A stretch of DNA of 64,000 bases from Streptomyces bottropensis ATCC 25435 (GCF_000383595.1 NZ_KB911581.1:3354265-3418264), one strand, 5' to 3'. Counted from the stretch's first letter, positions 51,853 to 61,140 are shown. The notes: generated from the sequence alone by a model not told the origin. Numbers and translations: made by a program.

Positions 51853-52732
51853 ACGCCGGCCGAGGCCCTGGTACCGGACGCGCGCCTACCGCCTGACGCG
51901 GACGGTCGTGATGACCGTCGCGCTGGTGGTGGGCGGCGTCCACCTGGCGGAGCACCGGGAGCGGACCGCGGCCGCCGACGCCCCCTCCGTCTGGGCCGGC
52001 TCCGGGGCACGCGGTGCGGGGGCGCCCGGCGCGCAGGCCTCCCAGCACTTCACGCCCCCGCCCCCCGACGAGCCCGTACGCACCCCGCCCCCGACCGAGG
52101 CGTCCGGCCAGGGGGCGCCGGCCGGGCGTACGACCCCGGCCGGGCCGGTGAGCCCGACTCCCACCGAGCCCCCGCGGCCCGCCCAGGCCACCGCCCCTGC
52201 CTCCGCCCCTGCCTCCGCCCCCGCCGGGCCGAAGCGGCCCGCCCGGCCCCGTACGCTGCCGCCGTCCCCGGCGAAGACCGTCACCATCCGCTACCTCGGC
52301 ATCGAGGCACCGGTGACCGCGCTCCGCCTCGACAGCGGGCGGCGGCTTCCCGCACCGCCGGACGACAAGCCCGAGCTGGTCGGCTGGTACGCGGAGGGTC
52401 CCGCGCCCGGCGGGCCCGGTACAGCGGTCGTCGTCGGCCACCGGGACACCAGGACCGGCCCCGCCGTGTTCGCCGCGCTGGACGTGATCAAGCCCGGCCG
52501 GATCGTGGAGGTCGTGCGGGCCGACGGCCGCACCGCCGTCTACACGGTGGACGCCGTGCGGACGTACGAGAAGAGCCGTTTCCCCAACAAGAAGGTGTAC
52601 GGGCACCGCGGCCGCCCCGAACTGCGCCTGATCACCTGCGGCGGGACGTACGACCGGCGCAAGGGCTACGCGAGCAACGTCGTCGTCTTCGCCCATCTCA
52701 CCGCGACCCGGGAACCCGCGCGCAAGCCGTGA
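51839..52732 (+). CDS. Class F sortase
   Basis: 297 residues: a basic N-terminus, a membrane helix near 21-37, a long Pro/Thr/Ala linker (about 50-142) and the sortase beta-barrel with His201 (VVVGHRDT), Cys267 (LRLITCGG) and Arg273 or Arg274, the catalytic triad. Class F sortases act outside the membrane, attaching substrates to the wall or having unknown targets. Its ATG overlaps the upstream gene, whose product is the obvious candidate substrate. Confidence 0.9.
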   Translation: MAPRRRRPRPWYRTRAYRLTRTVVMTVALVVGGVHLAEHRERTAAADAPSVWAGSGARGAGAPGAQASQHFTPPPPDEPVRTPPPTEASGQGAPAGRTTPAGPVSPTPTEPPRPAQATAPASAPASAPAGPKRPARPRTLPPSPAKTVTIRYLGIEAPVTALRLDSGRRLPAPPDDKPELVGWYAEGPAPGGPGTAVVVGHRDTRTGPAVFAALDVIKPGRIVEVVRADGRTAVYTVDAVRTYEKSRFPNKKVYGHRGRPELRLITCGGTYDRRKGYASNVVVFAHLTATREPARKP

Positions 52733-52876
52733 ATCCGGCGCGCCCGCCGTGAATCCGGAGCGCGCGGTGCGTGCCGTACGCCCCTGGTGAGCCCCGGGGG
52801 CGTACAGGCGCACCGGCGGACCGGTACCGGCGCGGCCGACTGATCCGGAGCGAGTGGCTCCACTAGAGCTGATCAC

Positions 52877-53347
52877 ATGACCCGACTCCCCACCCTCACC
52901 CGTACGCGCGTCGCGCTCGGGGCCGCCGCCTGCCTGCTGACCGCCGGCGCCCCGACGGCGTACGCCACCCTCGCCGAAAGCGCCCCCAGCGGTCCCGTGA
53001 TCGCCCCGGCGCGCGGGACGCCGTACATCGAGACGCGGCTGCTCTTCGGCACCGAACGCCCGGGCGGCGGTCCGGCCGTCACCGAGGAGCAGTTCACGGC
53101 GTTCGTCGACCGCCGGGTCACCCTCGGGTTCCCGGACGGCCTGACCGTGCGGGAGGGACGCGGGCAGTGGCGGGACGCGGGCGGCACGATCGAGAAGGAG
53201 CGGTCGTACGAGCTGATGCTGCTGTATCCGGTGTCGGCGGTCACCGCGAACGACCACAAGATCGAGAAGATCCGCGGCGACTACCGGAAGGAGTTCGCCC
53301 AGGAGGCGGTGGCCCGGGTGGACGACCGGACCCGGGTGGACTTCTGA
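52877..53347 (+). CDS. DUF3574 secreted protein
   Basis: 156 residues. Signal peptide about 1-30 (ending AYA), then DUF3574 (YIETRLLFGTERPGGGPAVTEEQFTAFVDRRVTLGFPDGLTVREGRGQW in order). The function of the family is unknown. No strong ribosome site at ATG 52877. It lies alone after the sortase gene by 144 bp. Confidence 0.85.
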   Translation: MTRLPTLTRTRVALGAAACLLTAGAPTAYATLAESAPSGPVIAPARGTPYIETRLLFGTERPGGGPAVTEEQFTAFVDRRVTLGFPDGLTVREGRGQWRDAGGTIEKERSYELMLLYPVSAVTANDHKIEKIRGDYRKEFAQEAVARVDDRTRVDF

Positions 53348-53527
53348 GCCGGAACCCGGGGGAGCGGGAACGGCGGCGGAGCTGGACACCGGCACGACCA
53401 GCGCGTCCGGCACGATCGGGGGTCCGGCATGACCGGGCGTCCGGCACGACCGGGGCCGCCACTCAACCACCCGGGTCCGCCCCCCGGCCGACGAGTCCTG
53501 CCTCACTGCTCAAGGCCCTGGTGCCGG

Positions 53528-53548
53528 AAAACTATCAGGGCTAGTTTT
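53528..53548. promoter_or_regulatory. Operator motif upstream of ALDH gene
   Basis: AAAACTA and TAGTTTT are perfect 7-bp arms around TCAGGGC, 38 bp before the ALDH start. A similar site lies at 59391-59411. The A/T-rich arms stand out in this GC-rich sequence, so a shared TetR regulator is likely. Confidence 0.75.
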
Positions 53549-53585
53549 TGAGGCGGACGACCACGCCCGCTCGGGAGGCAGCGCG

Positions 53586-54974
53586 ATGAAGGCACACGAC
53601 GGTATGTACATCGGTGGTAGCTGGCGGCCCGCCGCCGGGACCGGCACGATCGAGGTCGTGAACCCGGCCGACGAGCAGGTGATCGACCAGGTCCCGGCGG
53701 GCACCGCCGAGGACGTCGACGCCGCCGTGCGCGCCGCGCGCGCCGCTCTCCCCGGCTGGGCCGCGACCCCGCCCGCCGAACGGGGCGCGCTCATCGGCGC
53801 GCTGCGCGACGCGCTCGCCGCGCGCCGGCAGGAGATCGCCGAGACGGTCACGGCCGAGCTGGGCGCACCGCTGCCGTTCTCCCAGCGGGTGCACGCGGAC
53901 CTGCCGGTCGCGGTCGCCGGGTCGTACGCCGAGCTGGCCGCGAAGCACCCCTTCGAGGAACGTATCGGCAACTCGACCGTCTACCACGAGCCCATCGGCG
54001 TCGTCGGCGCGATCACGCCCTGGAACTACCCGCTCCACCAGATCGTGGCCAAGGTCGCCCCGGCGCTCGCCGCGGGCTGCACGGTCGTGCTGAAGCCGGC
54101 CGAGGACACCCCGCTGATCGCCCAGCTCTTCGCCGAGGCCGTCCACGAGGCGGGCGTACCCGCCGGGGTGTTCAACCTGGTCACGGGTCTCGGCCCGGTC
54201 GCCGGACAGGCGCTCGCCGAGCACGACGGCGTCGACCTGGTCTCCTTCACCGGCTCCACGGCCGTGGGCCGGCGCATCGCCGCGACCGCCGGGGCCGCCG
54301 TCAAGAAGGTGGCGCTGGAACTCGGCGGCAAGTCCGCCAACGTCATCCTTCCGAGCGCGGACCTGGGCAAGGCGGTCGCCACCGGCGTCGCCAACGTCAT
54401 GTCCAACTCCGGCCAGACGTGCAGCGCCTGGACCCGCATGCTCGTCCACACCTCCCAGTACGACGAGGCCGTCGGGCTGGCCGCCGAAGCCGCCGCGAAG
54501 TACGGCGACCGCATCGGCCCGCTCGTCAACGCCAAGCAGCGGGAGCGGGTGCGGGGTTACATCGAGCAGGGCGTGGCCGAGGGCGCCCGCCTGATCGCCG
54601 GCGGGGCCGAACCCCCGCGTGAGCAGGGCTACTTCGTCAGCCCCACCGTCCTCGCCGACGTGACCCCGCAGATGACCGTCGCCCAGGAGGAGATCTTCGG
54701 CCCGGTCCTGTCGATCCTGCGCTACGAGGACGAGGACGACGCCCTGCGGATCGCCAACGGCACGGTCTACGGGCTGGCCGGTGCCGTCTGGGCCGGTGAC
54801 GACACCGAAGCCGTGGCCTTCGCCCGCCGCATGGACACCGGCCAGGTCGACATCAACGGCGGCCGCTTCAACCCGCTGGCCCCGTTCGGCGGTTACAAGC
54901 AGTCGGGCGTGGGCCGCGAACTCGGTCCCCACGGCCTGGCCGAGTTCCTGCAGACCAAGTCCCTGCAGTTCTGA
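53586..54974 (+). CDS. NAD(P)-dependent aldehyde dehydrogenase
   Basis: 462 residues. Oxidises an aldehyde to its acid. The general-base Glu lies in LELGGKSANV, the nucleophilic Cys in NSGQTCSAW, and PWNYPLHQ binds the cofactor. GGGAGG is seven bases before ATG 53586. It is followed after 38 bp by a zinc alcohol dehydrogenase, so the pair probably oxidises an alcohol to an acid. A candidate operator lies 38 bp upstream. Confidence 0.94.
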   Translation: MKAHDGMYIGGSWRPAAGTGTIEVVNPADEQVIDQVPAGTAEDVDAAVRAARAALPGWAATPPAERGALIGALRDALAARRQEIAETVTAELGAPLPFSQRVHADLPVAVAGSYAELAAKHPFEERIGNSTVYHEPIGVVGAITPWNYPLHQIVAKVAPALAAGCTVVLKPAEDTPLIAQLFAEAVHEAGVPAGVFNLVTGLGPVAGQALAEHDGVDLVSFTGSTAVGRRIAATAGAAVKKVALELGGKSANVILPSADLGKAVATGVANVMSNSGQTCSAWTRMLVHTSQYDEAVGLAAEAAAKYGDRIGPLVNAKQRERVRGYIEQGVAEGARLIAGGAEPPREQGYFVSPTVLADVTPQMTVAQEEIFGPVLSILRYEDEDDALRIANGTVYGLAGAVWAGDDTEAVAFARRMDTGQVDINGGRFNPLAPFGGYKQSGVGRELGPHGLAEFLQTKSLQF

Positions 54975-55012
54975 GCGAACCGTTTCCCAGCGAAGGTAGG
55001 AGAGCGTCCTCC

Positions 55013-56098
55013 ATGGCCGTCCGAGCCGCCGTACTGCCCGCCGTCGGTGCCCCGTTGGAGATCACCGGGATCGAACTGCCGGACCCCGGGCCCGGCCGGG
55101 TCCGGGTGCGGCTCGCCGCCGCCGGGGTCTGCCACTCCGACCTGTCGCTGTCCGACGGCACCATGCGGGTGCCCGTGCCCGCCGTGCTCGGCCACGAGGG
55201 CGCGGGCACGGTCCTCGCGGCCGGCGAGGGGGTCACGCATGTGGCACCCGGCGACGGCGTCGTCCTCAACTGGGCACCGTCCTGCGGGAGTTGTCACGCC
55301 TGCTCGCTCGGCGAGGTGTGGCTGTGCGCGAACGCGCTGGTCGGCGCCGGCGACATCCACGCCCGGCGGGTCTCCGACGGCGCCGACCTGCACCCCGGGC
55401 TGAACGTGGCCGCCTTCGCGGAGGAGACGGTCGTGGCCGCCGGGTGTGTGCTGCCCGCCCCGGACGGCGTCCCGCTCACCGACGCGGCCCTGCTCGGCTG
55501 TGCCGTCCTCACCGGATACGGCGCGGTCCACCACTCGGCCCGGGTCCGGGAGGGCGAGACCGTCGCCGTGTTCGGGGTGGGCGGTGTCGGGCTGGCCGCC
55601 CTCCAGGCCGCGCGGATCGCGGGCGCGTCCCGGATCGTCGCCGTGGACGTCTCCCCGGCGAAGGAGGAGCTTGCCCGCGCGGCGGGAGCCACCGACTATG
55701 TCGTCGCCTCCGAGAACACCGCCCGCGAGATCCGTGGCCTGACCGGCAAGCAGGGGGTGGACGTCGCCGTGGAGTGCGTCGGCCGCGCGGTCACCATCCG
55801 CACGGCCTGGGAGTCGACCCGGCGCGGCGGCCGCACCACCGTCGTCGGCATCGGCGGCAAGGACCAGCAGGTCACCTTCAACGCGCTGGAACTCTTCCAC
55901 TGGGGCCGCACCCTCTCCGGCTGCGTCTACGGCAACTCCGACCCGGCCCGTGACGTCCCCGTCCTCGCGGACCACATCCGGGCCGGGCGTCTGGACCTGT
56001 CCGTCCTCGTGACCGACCGCATCTCCCTCGCCGACATCCCGGCGGCCTTCGACAACATGAGGGCCGGTAAGGGCGGCAGGGCCTTGGTGACGTTCTGA
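55013..56098 (+). CDS. Zinc-dependent alcohol dehydrogenase
   Basis: 361 residues of the class III-like medium-chain family. Catalytic zinc ligands: Cys (AGVCHSD), His (GHEGAG) and Cys (GCAVLTGYGA). The structural zinc site has CGSCHACSLGEVWLC. Rossmann motif GVGGVGL. Oxidises an alcohol (possibly a mycothiol adduct) with NAD. Same operon as the aldehyde dehydrogenase. A GGAGAG ribosome site precedes ATG 55013. Confidence 0.94.
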   Translation: MAVRAAVLPAVGAPLEITGIELPDPGPGRVRVRLAAAGVCHSDLSLSDGTMRVPVPAVLGHEGAGTVLAAGEGVTHVAPGDGVVLNWAPSCGSCHACSLGEVWLCANALVGAGDIHARRVSDGADLHPGLNVAAFAEETVVAAGCVLPAPDGVPLTDAALLGCAVLTGYGAVHHSARVREGETVAVFGVGGVGLAALQAARIAGASRIVAVDVSPAKEELARAAGATDYVVASENTAREIRGLTGKQGVDVAVECVGRAVTIRTAWESTRRGGRTTVVGIGGKDQQVTFNALELFHWGRTLSGCVYGNSDPARDVPVLADHIRAGRLDLSVLVTDRISLADIPAAFDNMRAGKGGRALVTF

Positions 56099-56099
56099 T

Positions 56100-56169
56100 C
56101 CGGGTGCCACCGAGCGGGGGCCGGTCGCCCCCACTCACCGGCACCCGGGCCACTCACCGGCACCTGGGC
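56100..56169 (+). terminator. Cruciform terminator with direct repeats
   Basis: CCGGGTGCC (56100-56108) pairs with GGCACCCGG (56140-56148), with an inner stem GGGGGC / GCCCCC (56116-56121, 56127-56132). A 19-bp direct repeat beginning CACTCACCGGCACC overlaps its end (56132-56150 and 56151-56169, one mismatch). Confidence 0.75.
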
Positions 56170-56271
56170 CACCCACCCCACGCGAAGCGATCCGTGCACG
56201 ACCGTTGACCTCCATACCGTCCGGTCAGTACGTTCCCCGGAACGTCCCCGCACCCACCGGAGTGTGCTCGC

Positions 56272-57597
56272 ATGGACACCGCTCCCGTTTCCTCCCCCGC
56301 CACCACCTCCCGCCCCCAGAGCCATCGCAAGGTCGCCACCGCCGCGGCACTCGCCTCGGCCGTGGAGTGGTACGACTACTTCGTCTTCGGCATAGCCGCC
56401 GCCCTGGTCCTGGGCGATCTCTACTTCCCGGCCGGCAGCTCCTCCGCGGGAGTCCTCGCCGCGTTCGCCGCCTTCGCCGTCGGCTTCCTCGCCCGCCCCC
56501 TCGGCGGCATCGTCGCCGGCCACCTCGGCGACAAACGGGGCCGCAAGCCCATGCTGGTCCTGGCCCTCACGCTGATGGGCCTGTCCACCACCGCCATCGG
56601 CCTGCTCCCCACGTACGAGACGATCGGCATCGCCGCTCCGATCCTGCTCGTCCTCCTCCGGGTCGCCCAGGGCGTCGCCGTCGGCGCCCAGTGGGGCGGC
56701 GCGATGCTGCTGGCCACCGAGTACGCCCCCGAGGGCAAACGCGGGGTGTACGGCAGTTTCGTGCAACTCGGCGTCCCCATCGGCGTGGTGAGCGCCAACA
56801 CGATGTTCCTCGTCGTGGGCGCGACCACCGACGACTCGGCGTTCACCGCCTGGGGCTGGCGCGTGCCCTTCCTGGTCGGCCTGTTCGTCCTCGGCCTCGC
56901 CTGGTACATCCACCGCCACGTGGAGGAGACTCCCGAATTCCGGGCGGCGGAGCGGAAACTGGCGGAGAAGGAGAAGGGTGAGCAGAGCTCCCCGCTCAGG
57001 ACGATCCTGCGCGGTCATCTCGGCACGGTCTTCCTGGCCGGCGGCTCCTTCGCCGTGAACACCGCGACGTTCTACATCCTCATCACCGGCGTCCTCGACT
57101 ACACCACCCGCGAACTCGACATGAAGCGCGGCGCGGTGCTCGCGGTCTCCCTCTGCGTCAGCCTCACCCAGCTGGTGCTGATCCCCGCCGCCGCGGCCCT
57201 GTCCGACCGCGTCGGCCGTATCCGGATCTACGCGTTCGGCGCCGCCGGCATCGCCCTGTGGGCCGTCCCGCTGTTCCTGCTCATCGACACCGGCTCCCTG
57301 CTGTGGCTGGCCGTCGGCACCTTCGTCGCCAGCTGCTTCCTCAGCATCATGTACGGGCCGCAGGCCGCCCTGTTCGCCGAGCTGTTCACCCCCGAGATGC
57401 GCTACACGGGCGCCTCCCTCGGCTACCAGATCGCCGCCGTCCTCGGCGGTGGCCTCGCCCCGTTCCTGATGGTCCTGCTCCTGGAGGCCACCGGCACCTC
57501 CATGGCGGTCTCCGCGTACATCATCGGGCTCTCGGTCATCGCCCTGGTGTCGATCAAGATCCTGGCGGGAAGGGCGGGTTCACGACCGGAGGACTGA
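56272..57597 (+). CDS. MFS transporter, metabolite:H+ symporter (MHS) family
   Basis: 441 residues, 12 predicted helices. ShiA/ProP-like features: ASAVEWYDYFVFGIAAALV, GDKRGRKPMLVLALTLMG, ATEYAPEGKRGVYGSFVQLGVPIGV. Imports a carboxylate or related compound with protons. It lies 173 bp after the alcohol dehydrogenase, beyond a terminator, so it has its own promoter. Confidence 0.92.
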   Translation: MDTAPVSSPATTSRPQSHRKVATAAALASAVEWYDYFVFGIAAALVLGDLYFPAGSSSAGVLAAFAAFAVGFLARPLGGIVAGHLGDKRGRKPMLVLALTLMGLSTTAIGLLPTYETIGIAAPILLVLLRVAQGVAVGAQWGGAMLLATEYAPEGKRGVYGSFVQLGVPIGVVSANTMFLVVGATTDDSAFTAWGWRVPFLVGLFVLGLAWYIHRHVEETPEFRAAERKLAEKEKGEQSSPLRTILRGHLGTVFLAGGSFAVNTATFYILITGVLDYTTRELDMKRGAVLAVSLCVSLTQLVLIPAAAALSDRVGRIRIYAFGAAGIALWAVPLFLLIDTGSLLWLAVGTFVASCFLSIMYGPQAALFAELFTPEMRYTGASLGYQIAAVLGGGLAPFLMVLLLEATGTSMAVSAYIIGLSVIALVSIKILAGRAGSRPED

Positions 57598-57653
57598 CCT
57601 CGCGGGCCCGGTCCGGGCCGCAGGACCGCCCTCGCGGGCCCGGTCCGGGCCGC
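57598..57653. repeat. 24-bp direct repeats between convergent genes
   Basis: CCTCGCGGGCCCGGTCCGGG and the following CCGC occur perfectly at 57598-57621 and 57630-57653, with a degraded third copy to about 57690. Each unit is self-complementary, so the RNA folds into hairpins in both directions, probably ending the MFS gene and the EamA gene on the other strand. Confidence 0.8.
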
Positions 57654-57656
57654 GGA

Positions 57657-58634
57657 CTAACCACGCGCGCCCGGCCCGGGCCGCGGTTCCGGAACGACCT
57701 CCGGGGCCGCGGCACCGGCGCCGGGCACCGCCTCCCGTGTACGCGCCCGGGACCGGGACACCGCCACCCCCGCCAGGCAGAGCGCGCCACCGGCCAGCGT
57801 GAGCGGCCCCGGCACCTCACCCAGCGCCAGCCACGACATCAGCACCACCAGCGCGGGCACGGCGTACGTGGTCGCGCCCATCCGGCTCGCGGTCGTACGG
57901 GCGAGGGCGTACGCCCAGGTGGTGAAGGCCAGCGCGGTCGGGAACACACCCAGGTACACCATGTTGAGGGTCGCCTGGACAGGCGCGGCGGCGCTCTCCC
58001 GCACCAGCTGCCCGGCGAACGGCAGACACACCACGGCTCCCGCGAGGCAACCGAAGGTGGTCACCTGCAGGGGGCTCGCCGCACCCAGCGCGGGCTTCTG
58101 GGCGACGACCCCGCCCGCGTAGGCGCCGGCCGCGAGCACACAGAGGACGACACCCAGCACCGAGGCCCCGCCCTCGCCGGACATCGACAGCCCCACGGCG
58201 ACCGCGCCCGCGAACGACACCGCCATGCCGGCCAGCAGCCGGGGCGGCATCGGGTCACCCAGCAGCCGTGCGCCGAGCAGGGCGATGAGAATGGGCCCGA
58301 TGTTCACGACCAGCGCCGCCGTACCCGCGTCGACCTGCTGCTCGCCCCAGTTCAGCGCGACCATGTAGAACCCGAACCACAGCACCCCGGACACCGCGAT
58401 GCCCCGCCACGCGCCCCGGGGCGGCAGTCCCTCGCCGCGCCACAGTCAGATCGCCCCCAGCGCCACCACCCCGGCCAGCAGCCGTCCGAGCGCCAGCGCG
58501 CCGGGGGAGTACGCCTCTCCGGCGCTCCGGATCGACACGAACGCCGACGCCCACAGCACGACGGTGACGGTGGCCGCCCCCGCCGCGAGCAGTTCGACCT
58601 TGCGGGTGGGTTCGGCGCGGGAGGCGTTCGTCAT
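57657..58634 (-). pseudogene. EamA/DMT transporter interrupted by an in-frame TGA
   Basis: A 325-codon frame for a ten-helix EamA (drug/metabolite exporter) protein, broken at codon 63 by TGA (58446-58448). Upstream codons read MTNASRAEPTRKVELLAAGA...GVVALGAI and downstream LWRGEGLPPRGAWRGI...VLWFGFYMVALNWGEQQVDAGTAALVVNIGPI, in the same frame with no indel. A single base change from TGG or CGA would explain it. The downstream part could restart at GTG 58394 and give a 245-residue protein lacking the first two helices. A sequencing error is the main alternative. Confidence 0.8.
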
Positions 58635-58718
58635 GGGGCCGAGGCTAGGCGCCGCGACACCGTCCGGGCTCGCGGTTTTCGGACGCGGGCCTCCGCCGGC
58701 CTCGGCGTCCGCCGGTGC

Positions 58719-59363
58719 CTAGAGATCCCGCCGCCCGGCCCGCGCGTACTGCTGCTCCAGCCCGTCCAGCAGCGCCCGCAACCCCACCTCGAACGCCCGC
58801 TCGTCGACCTTCTCCTGCTGCTCCGCCAGCAGGTGCGCCTGTCCGAGATGGGGATAGTCGGCCGGGTCGTACGCGCTCTCGTCGTCCACGAAGCCCCCGG
58901 CGAAGGACCCGACCGCGGACCCCATGATGAAGTACCGCATCAACGCCCCGATGGACGTGGCCTGCGCCGCGGGCCACCCCGCCTCGACCATGGCCCCGAA
59001 CACGACGTCGGCGACCTTCAGCCCGGCGGGCCGCCGACCGGGCCCCCGCGCGAGGACCGGCACGATGTTGGGGTGGTCGCGCAGCGCGGCCCGGTACGAG
59101 ACCGCCCAGTCGTGCAGCGCGGTCCGCCAGGGCCGCCCGTCCTCGAACATCGACAGGTCGACCTGCGCGCTCACCGAGTCGGCGACGGCCTCCAGGATCT
59201 GGTCCATGGTGCGGAAGTGGTTGTAGAGCGAGGGCCCGCTCACGCCCAGCTCGGCCGCGAGCCGTCGCGTGGAGACCGCCGCCAGCCCCTCCGTGTCCAC
59301 CAGCGCCCGCGCCGTCTCCACGATGCGGTCGGTGCTCAGCAGGGGCTTGCGCGGTCTGGCCAT
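58719..59363 (-). CDS. TetR-family regulator (TetR_C class)
   Basis: 214 residues. HTH at about 10-55 (STDRIVETARALVDTEGLAAVSTRRLAAELGVSGPSLYNHFRTMDQIL), then an alpha-helical ligand domain. It is divergent from an acyl-CoA dehydrogenase gene, with a 21-bp operator-like site between them. ATG 59363 or 59372 are possible starts. It probably represses both its neighbour and the ALDH operon. Confidence 0.9.
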   Translation of the reverse strand: MARPRKPLLSTDRIVETARALVDTEGLAAVSTRRLAAELGVSGPSLYNHFRTMDQILEAVADSVSAQVDLSMFEDGRPWRTALHDWAVSYRAALRDHPNIVPVLARGPGRRPAGLKVADVVFGAMVEAGWPAAQATSIGALMRYFIMGSAVGSFAGGFVDDESAYDPADYPHLGQAHLLAEQQEKVDERAFEVGLRALLDGLEQQYARAGRRDL

Positions 59364-59390
59364 GGCGCACATAGTAGGGGCTGCGCCCTT

Positions 59391-59411
59391 AAAACTAGCA
59401 GTGGTAATTAA
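59391..59411. promoter_or_regulatory. Operator motif at TetR / acyl-CoA dehydrogenase promoter
   Basis: AAAACTA-GCAGTGG-TAATTAA, sharing the left arm and general plan of the ALDH site at 53528. It lies 28 bp from the TetR start and 27 bp before GTG 59439 of the dehydrogenase. Confidence 0.65.
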
Positions 59412-59438
59412 ATGGAGAGCGGACGAGAGGCGGGTCGC

Positions 59439-60590
59439 GTGAACCTGGAGCTGAGCGAGGAGCAGACCGCCGTACGCCGGCTCGCGCGGGACTTCGTGGA
59501 GCGCGAGATCGCCCCGCACGTCATCGCCTGGGACCGTGCCGAGGAGGTCGACCGGGCCATCGTGAAGAAGCTCGGCGAGGTGGGCTTCCTGGGGCTCACC
59601 GTCGACGAGGAGTACGGCGGCTCCGGCGGCGACCACCTCGCGTACTGCCTGGTCACCGAGGAGCTGGGCCGGGGCGACTCCTCCGTGCGCGGCATCGTCT
59701 CCGTCTCCCTCGGTCTGGTCGCGAAGACCGTCGCGGCCTGGGGCGACGAGGAGCACAAGCGCCGCTGGCTGCCGGGGCTCACGGCGGGGGAGTACGTCGG
59801 CTGCTTCGGCCTCACCGAACCCGGTACCGGCTCCGACGCGGGCAACCTCGCCAGCCGTGCGGTCCGCGACGGCGACGACTTCGTCATCAGCGGCACCAAG
59901 ACGTTCATCACGAACGGCACCTGGGCCGATGTCGTCCTCCTCTTCGCCCGCTCCACCGACGCACCCGGACACAAGGGCGTCTCCGCCTTCCTCGTCCCCA
60001 CCGACACCCCCGGCCTGACCCGCCGCCCCATCCACGGCAAGCTCGGTCTGCGCGGCCAGGCCACCGCCGAACTGGTCCTGGAGGAGGTCCGCGTTCCCGC
60101 CTCCGCCCTGCTCGGCCCGGAGGGCAAGGGCTTCACCGTCGCCATGTCCGCGCTCGCCAAGGGCCGGATGTCGGTCGCCGCCGGCTGCGTCGGCATCGCC
60201 CAGGCCGCCCTGGACGCGGCGGTCCGTCACGCCGGCGAGCGCGAACAGTTCGGCAGGACCATCGCCCACCACCAGCTGGTGCAGGAGCTGATCACCGACA
60301 TCGCGGTCGATGTCGACGCCGCCCGGCTCCTGACCTGGCGCGTCGCCGACCTCGTCGACCGGGGGCAGCCCTTCGCGACCGAGGCCAGCAAGGCCAAGCT
60401 CTTCGCCTCCGAGGCCGCCGTCCGCGCCGCGAACAACGCCCTCCAGGTCTTCGGCGGTTACGGCTACATCGACGAGTACCCGGCCGGCAAGCTCCTGCGC
60501 GACGCCCGCGTGATGACCCTCTACGAGGGCACCAGCCAGATACAGAAACTGCTCATCGGGCGGGCGCTGACGGGCGTTTCGGCGTTCTGA
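59439..60590 (+). CDS. Acyl-CoA dehydrogenase
   Basis: 383 residues, FAD-linked, cytoplasmic. Introduces a double bond into an acyl-CoA. Visible: CFGLTEPGTGSDAG (FAD), FVISGTKTFITNGTWAD, DAAVRHAGEREQFGR, FGGYGYIDEYPAGKLLRDARVMTLYEGTSQIQ with the catalytic Glu. GTG 59439 gives the family N-terminus NLELSEEQTAVRRLA; an ATG at 59412 lies next to the operator and lacks a ribosome site. Likely substrate: branched or short chains. Confidence 0.94.
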   Translation: MNLELSEEQTAVRRLARDFVEREIAPHVIAWDRAEEVDRAIVKKLGEVGFLGLTVDEEYGGSGGDHLAYCLVTEELGRGDSSVRGIVSVSLGLVAKTVAAWGDEEHKRRWLPGLTAGEYVGCFGLTEPGTGSDAGNLASRAVRDGDDFVISGTKTFITNGTWADVVLLFARSTDAPGHKGVSAFLVPTDTPGLTRRPIHGKLGLRGQATAELVLEEVRVPASALLGPEGKGFTVAMSALAKGRMSVAAGCVGIAQAALDAAVRHAGEREQFGRTIAHHQLVQELITDIAVDVDAARLLTWRVADLVDRGQPFATEASKAKLFASEAAVRAANNALQVFGGYGYIDEYPAGKLLRDARVMTLYEGTSQIQKLLIGRALTGVSAF

Positions 60591-60783
60591 GCCGTGGGCG
60601 GGCGGGCCGGGCGGGCGGACGTGCAGGCGATAGGTGGCCGGGCGGACGAGCCGGCGGGCGGACGAGGGGGGCCGCGGGGCGGCTCGTCCGACCGGTGGGA
60701 CGAGCCGGACTGAGTATCCGGAGGCCGTCGCCTGAGTATCCCGACGGATGTGGTTCGGGCCACAGCCGGCGAACCATGTCCCC

Positions 60784-61071
60784 ATGAGTGAGACACCGGT
60801 CAAGCAGCAGAACACGGCGGCCTTCTACGGCCAGTCCGTCGCGTCCTTCGCCGTCGCCATGGCGGCCACCACCGTCGGTATCTACAACCTCGACGCCGAC
60901 ACCTGGGTCCGCGCCTTCCTCGCCGTCGCGGTCCTCTACCTCGTCACCTCGGCCTTCACCCTGGCCAAGGTGATCCGCGACCGCCAGGAGGCCGGGCGCA
61001 TCGTCAGCCGGGTCGACCAGGCCAGGCTGGAGAAGCTCCTGGCGGAGCACGACCCCTTCGAAAAGCTCTGA
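60784..61071 (+). CDS. YiaA/YiaB-type small membrane protein
   Basis: 95 residues with two membrane helices (SVASFAVAMAATTVGIYNL and WVRAFLAVAVLYLVTSAFTL), joined by a short loop, as in YiaA/YiaB-domain proteins, followed by a charged C-terminal helix. Role unknown. ATG 60784 is followed at once by the conserved region. Confidence 0.8.
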   Translation: MSETPVKQQNTAAFYGQSVASFAVAMAATTVGIYNLDADTWVRAFLAVAVLYLVTSAFTLAKVIRDRQEAGRIVSRVDQARLEKLLAEHDPFEKL

Positions 61072-61113
61072 CGAGCCCCGTCCCGGTGCGGCACGGCCTC
61101 TACGCCACAGCCC

Positions 61114-61140
61114 TGAGCGGGCCTTCTAAGCGCCCGCTCA
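61114..61140. terminator. Hairpin between YiaA-like and TetR genes
   Basis: TGAGCGGGC (61114-61122) and GCCCGCTCA (61132-61140) are perfect 9-bp arms with a 9-nt loop. Position fits a terminator for the small membrane protein or an operator for the TetR gene at 61190. Confidence 0.6.
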
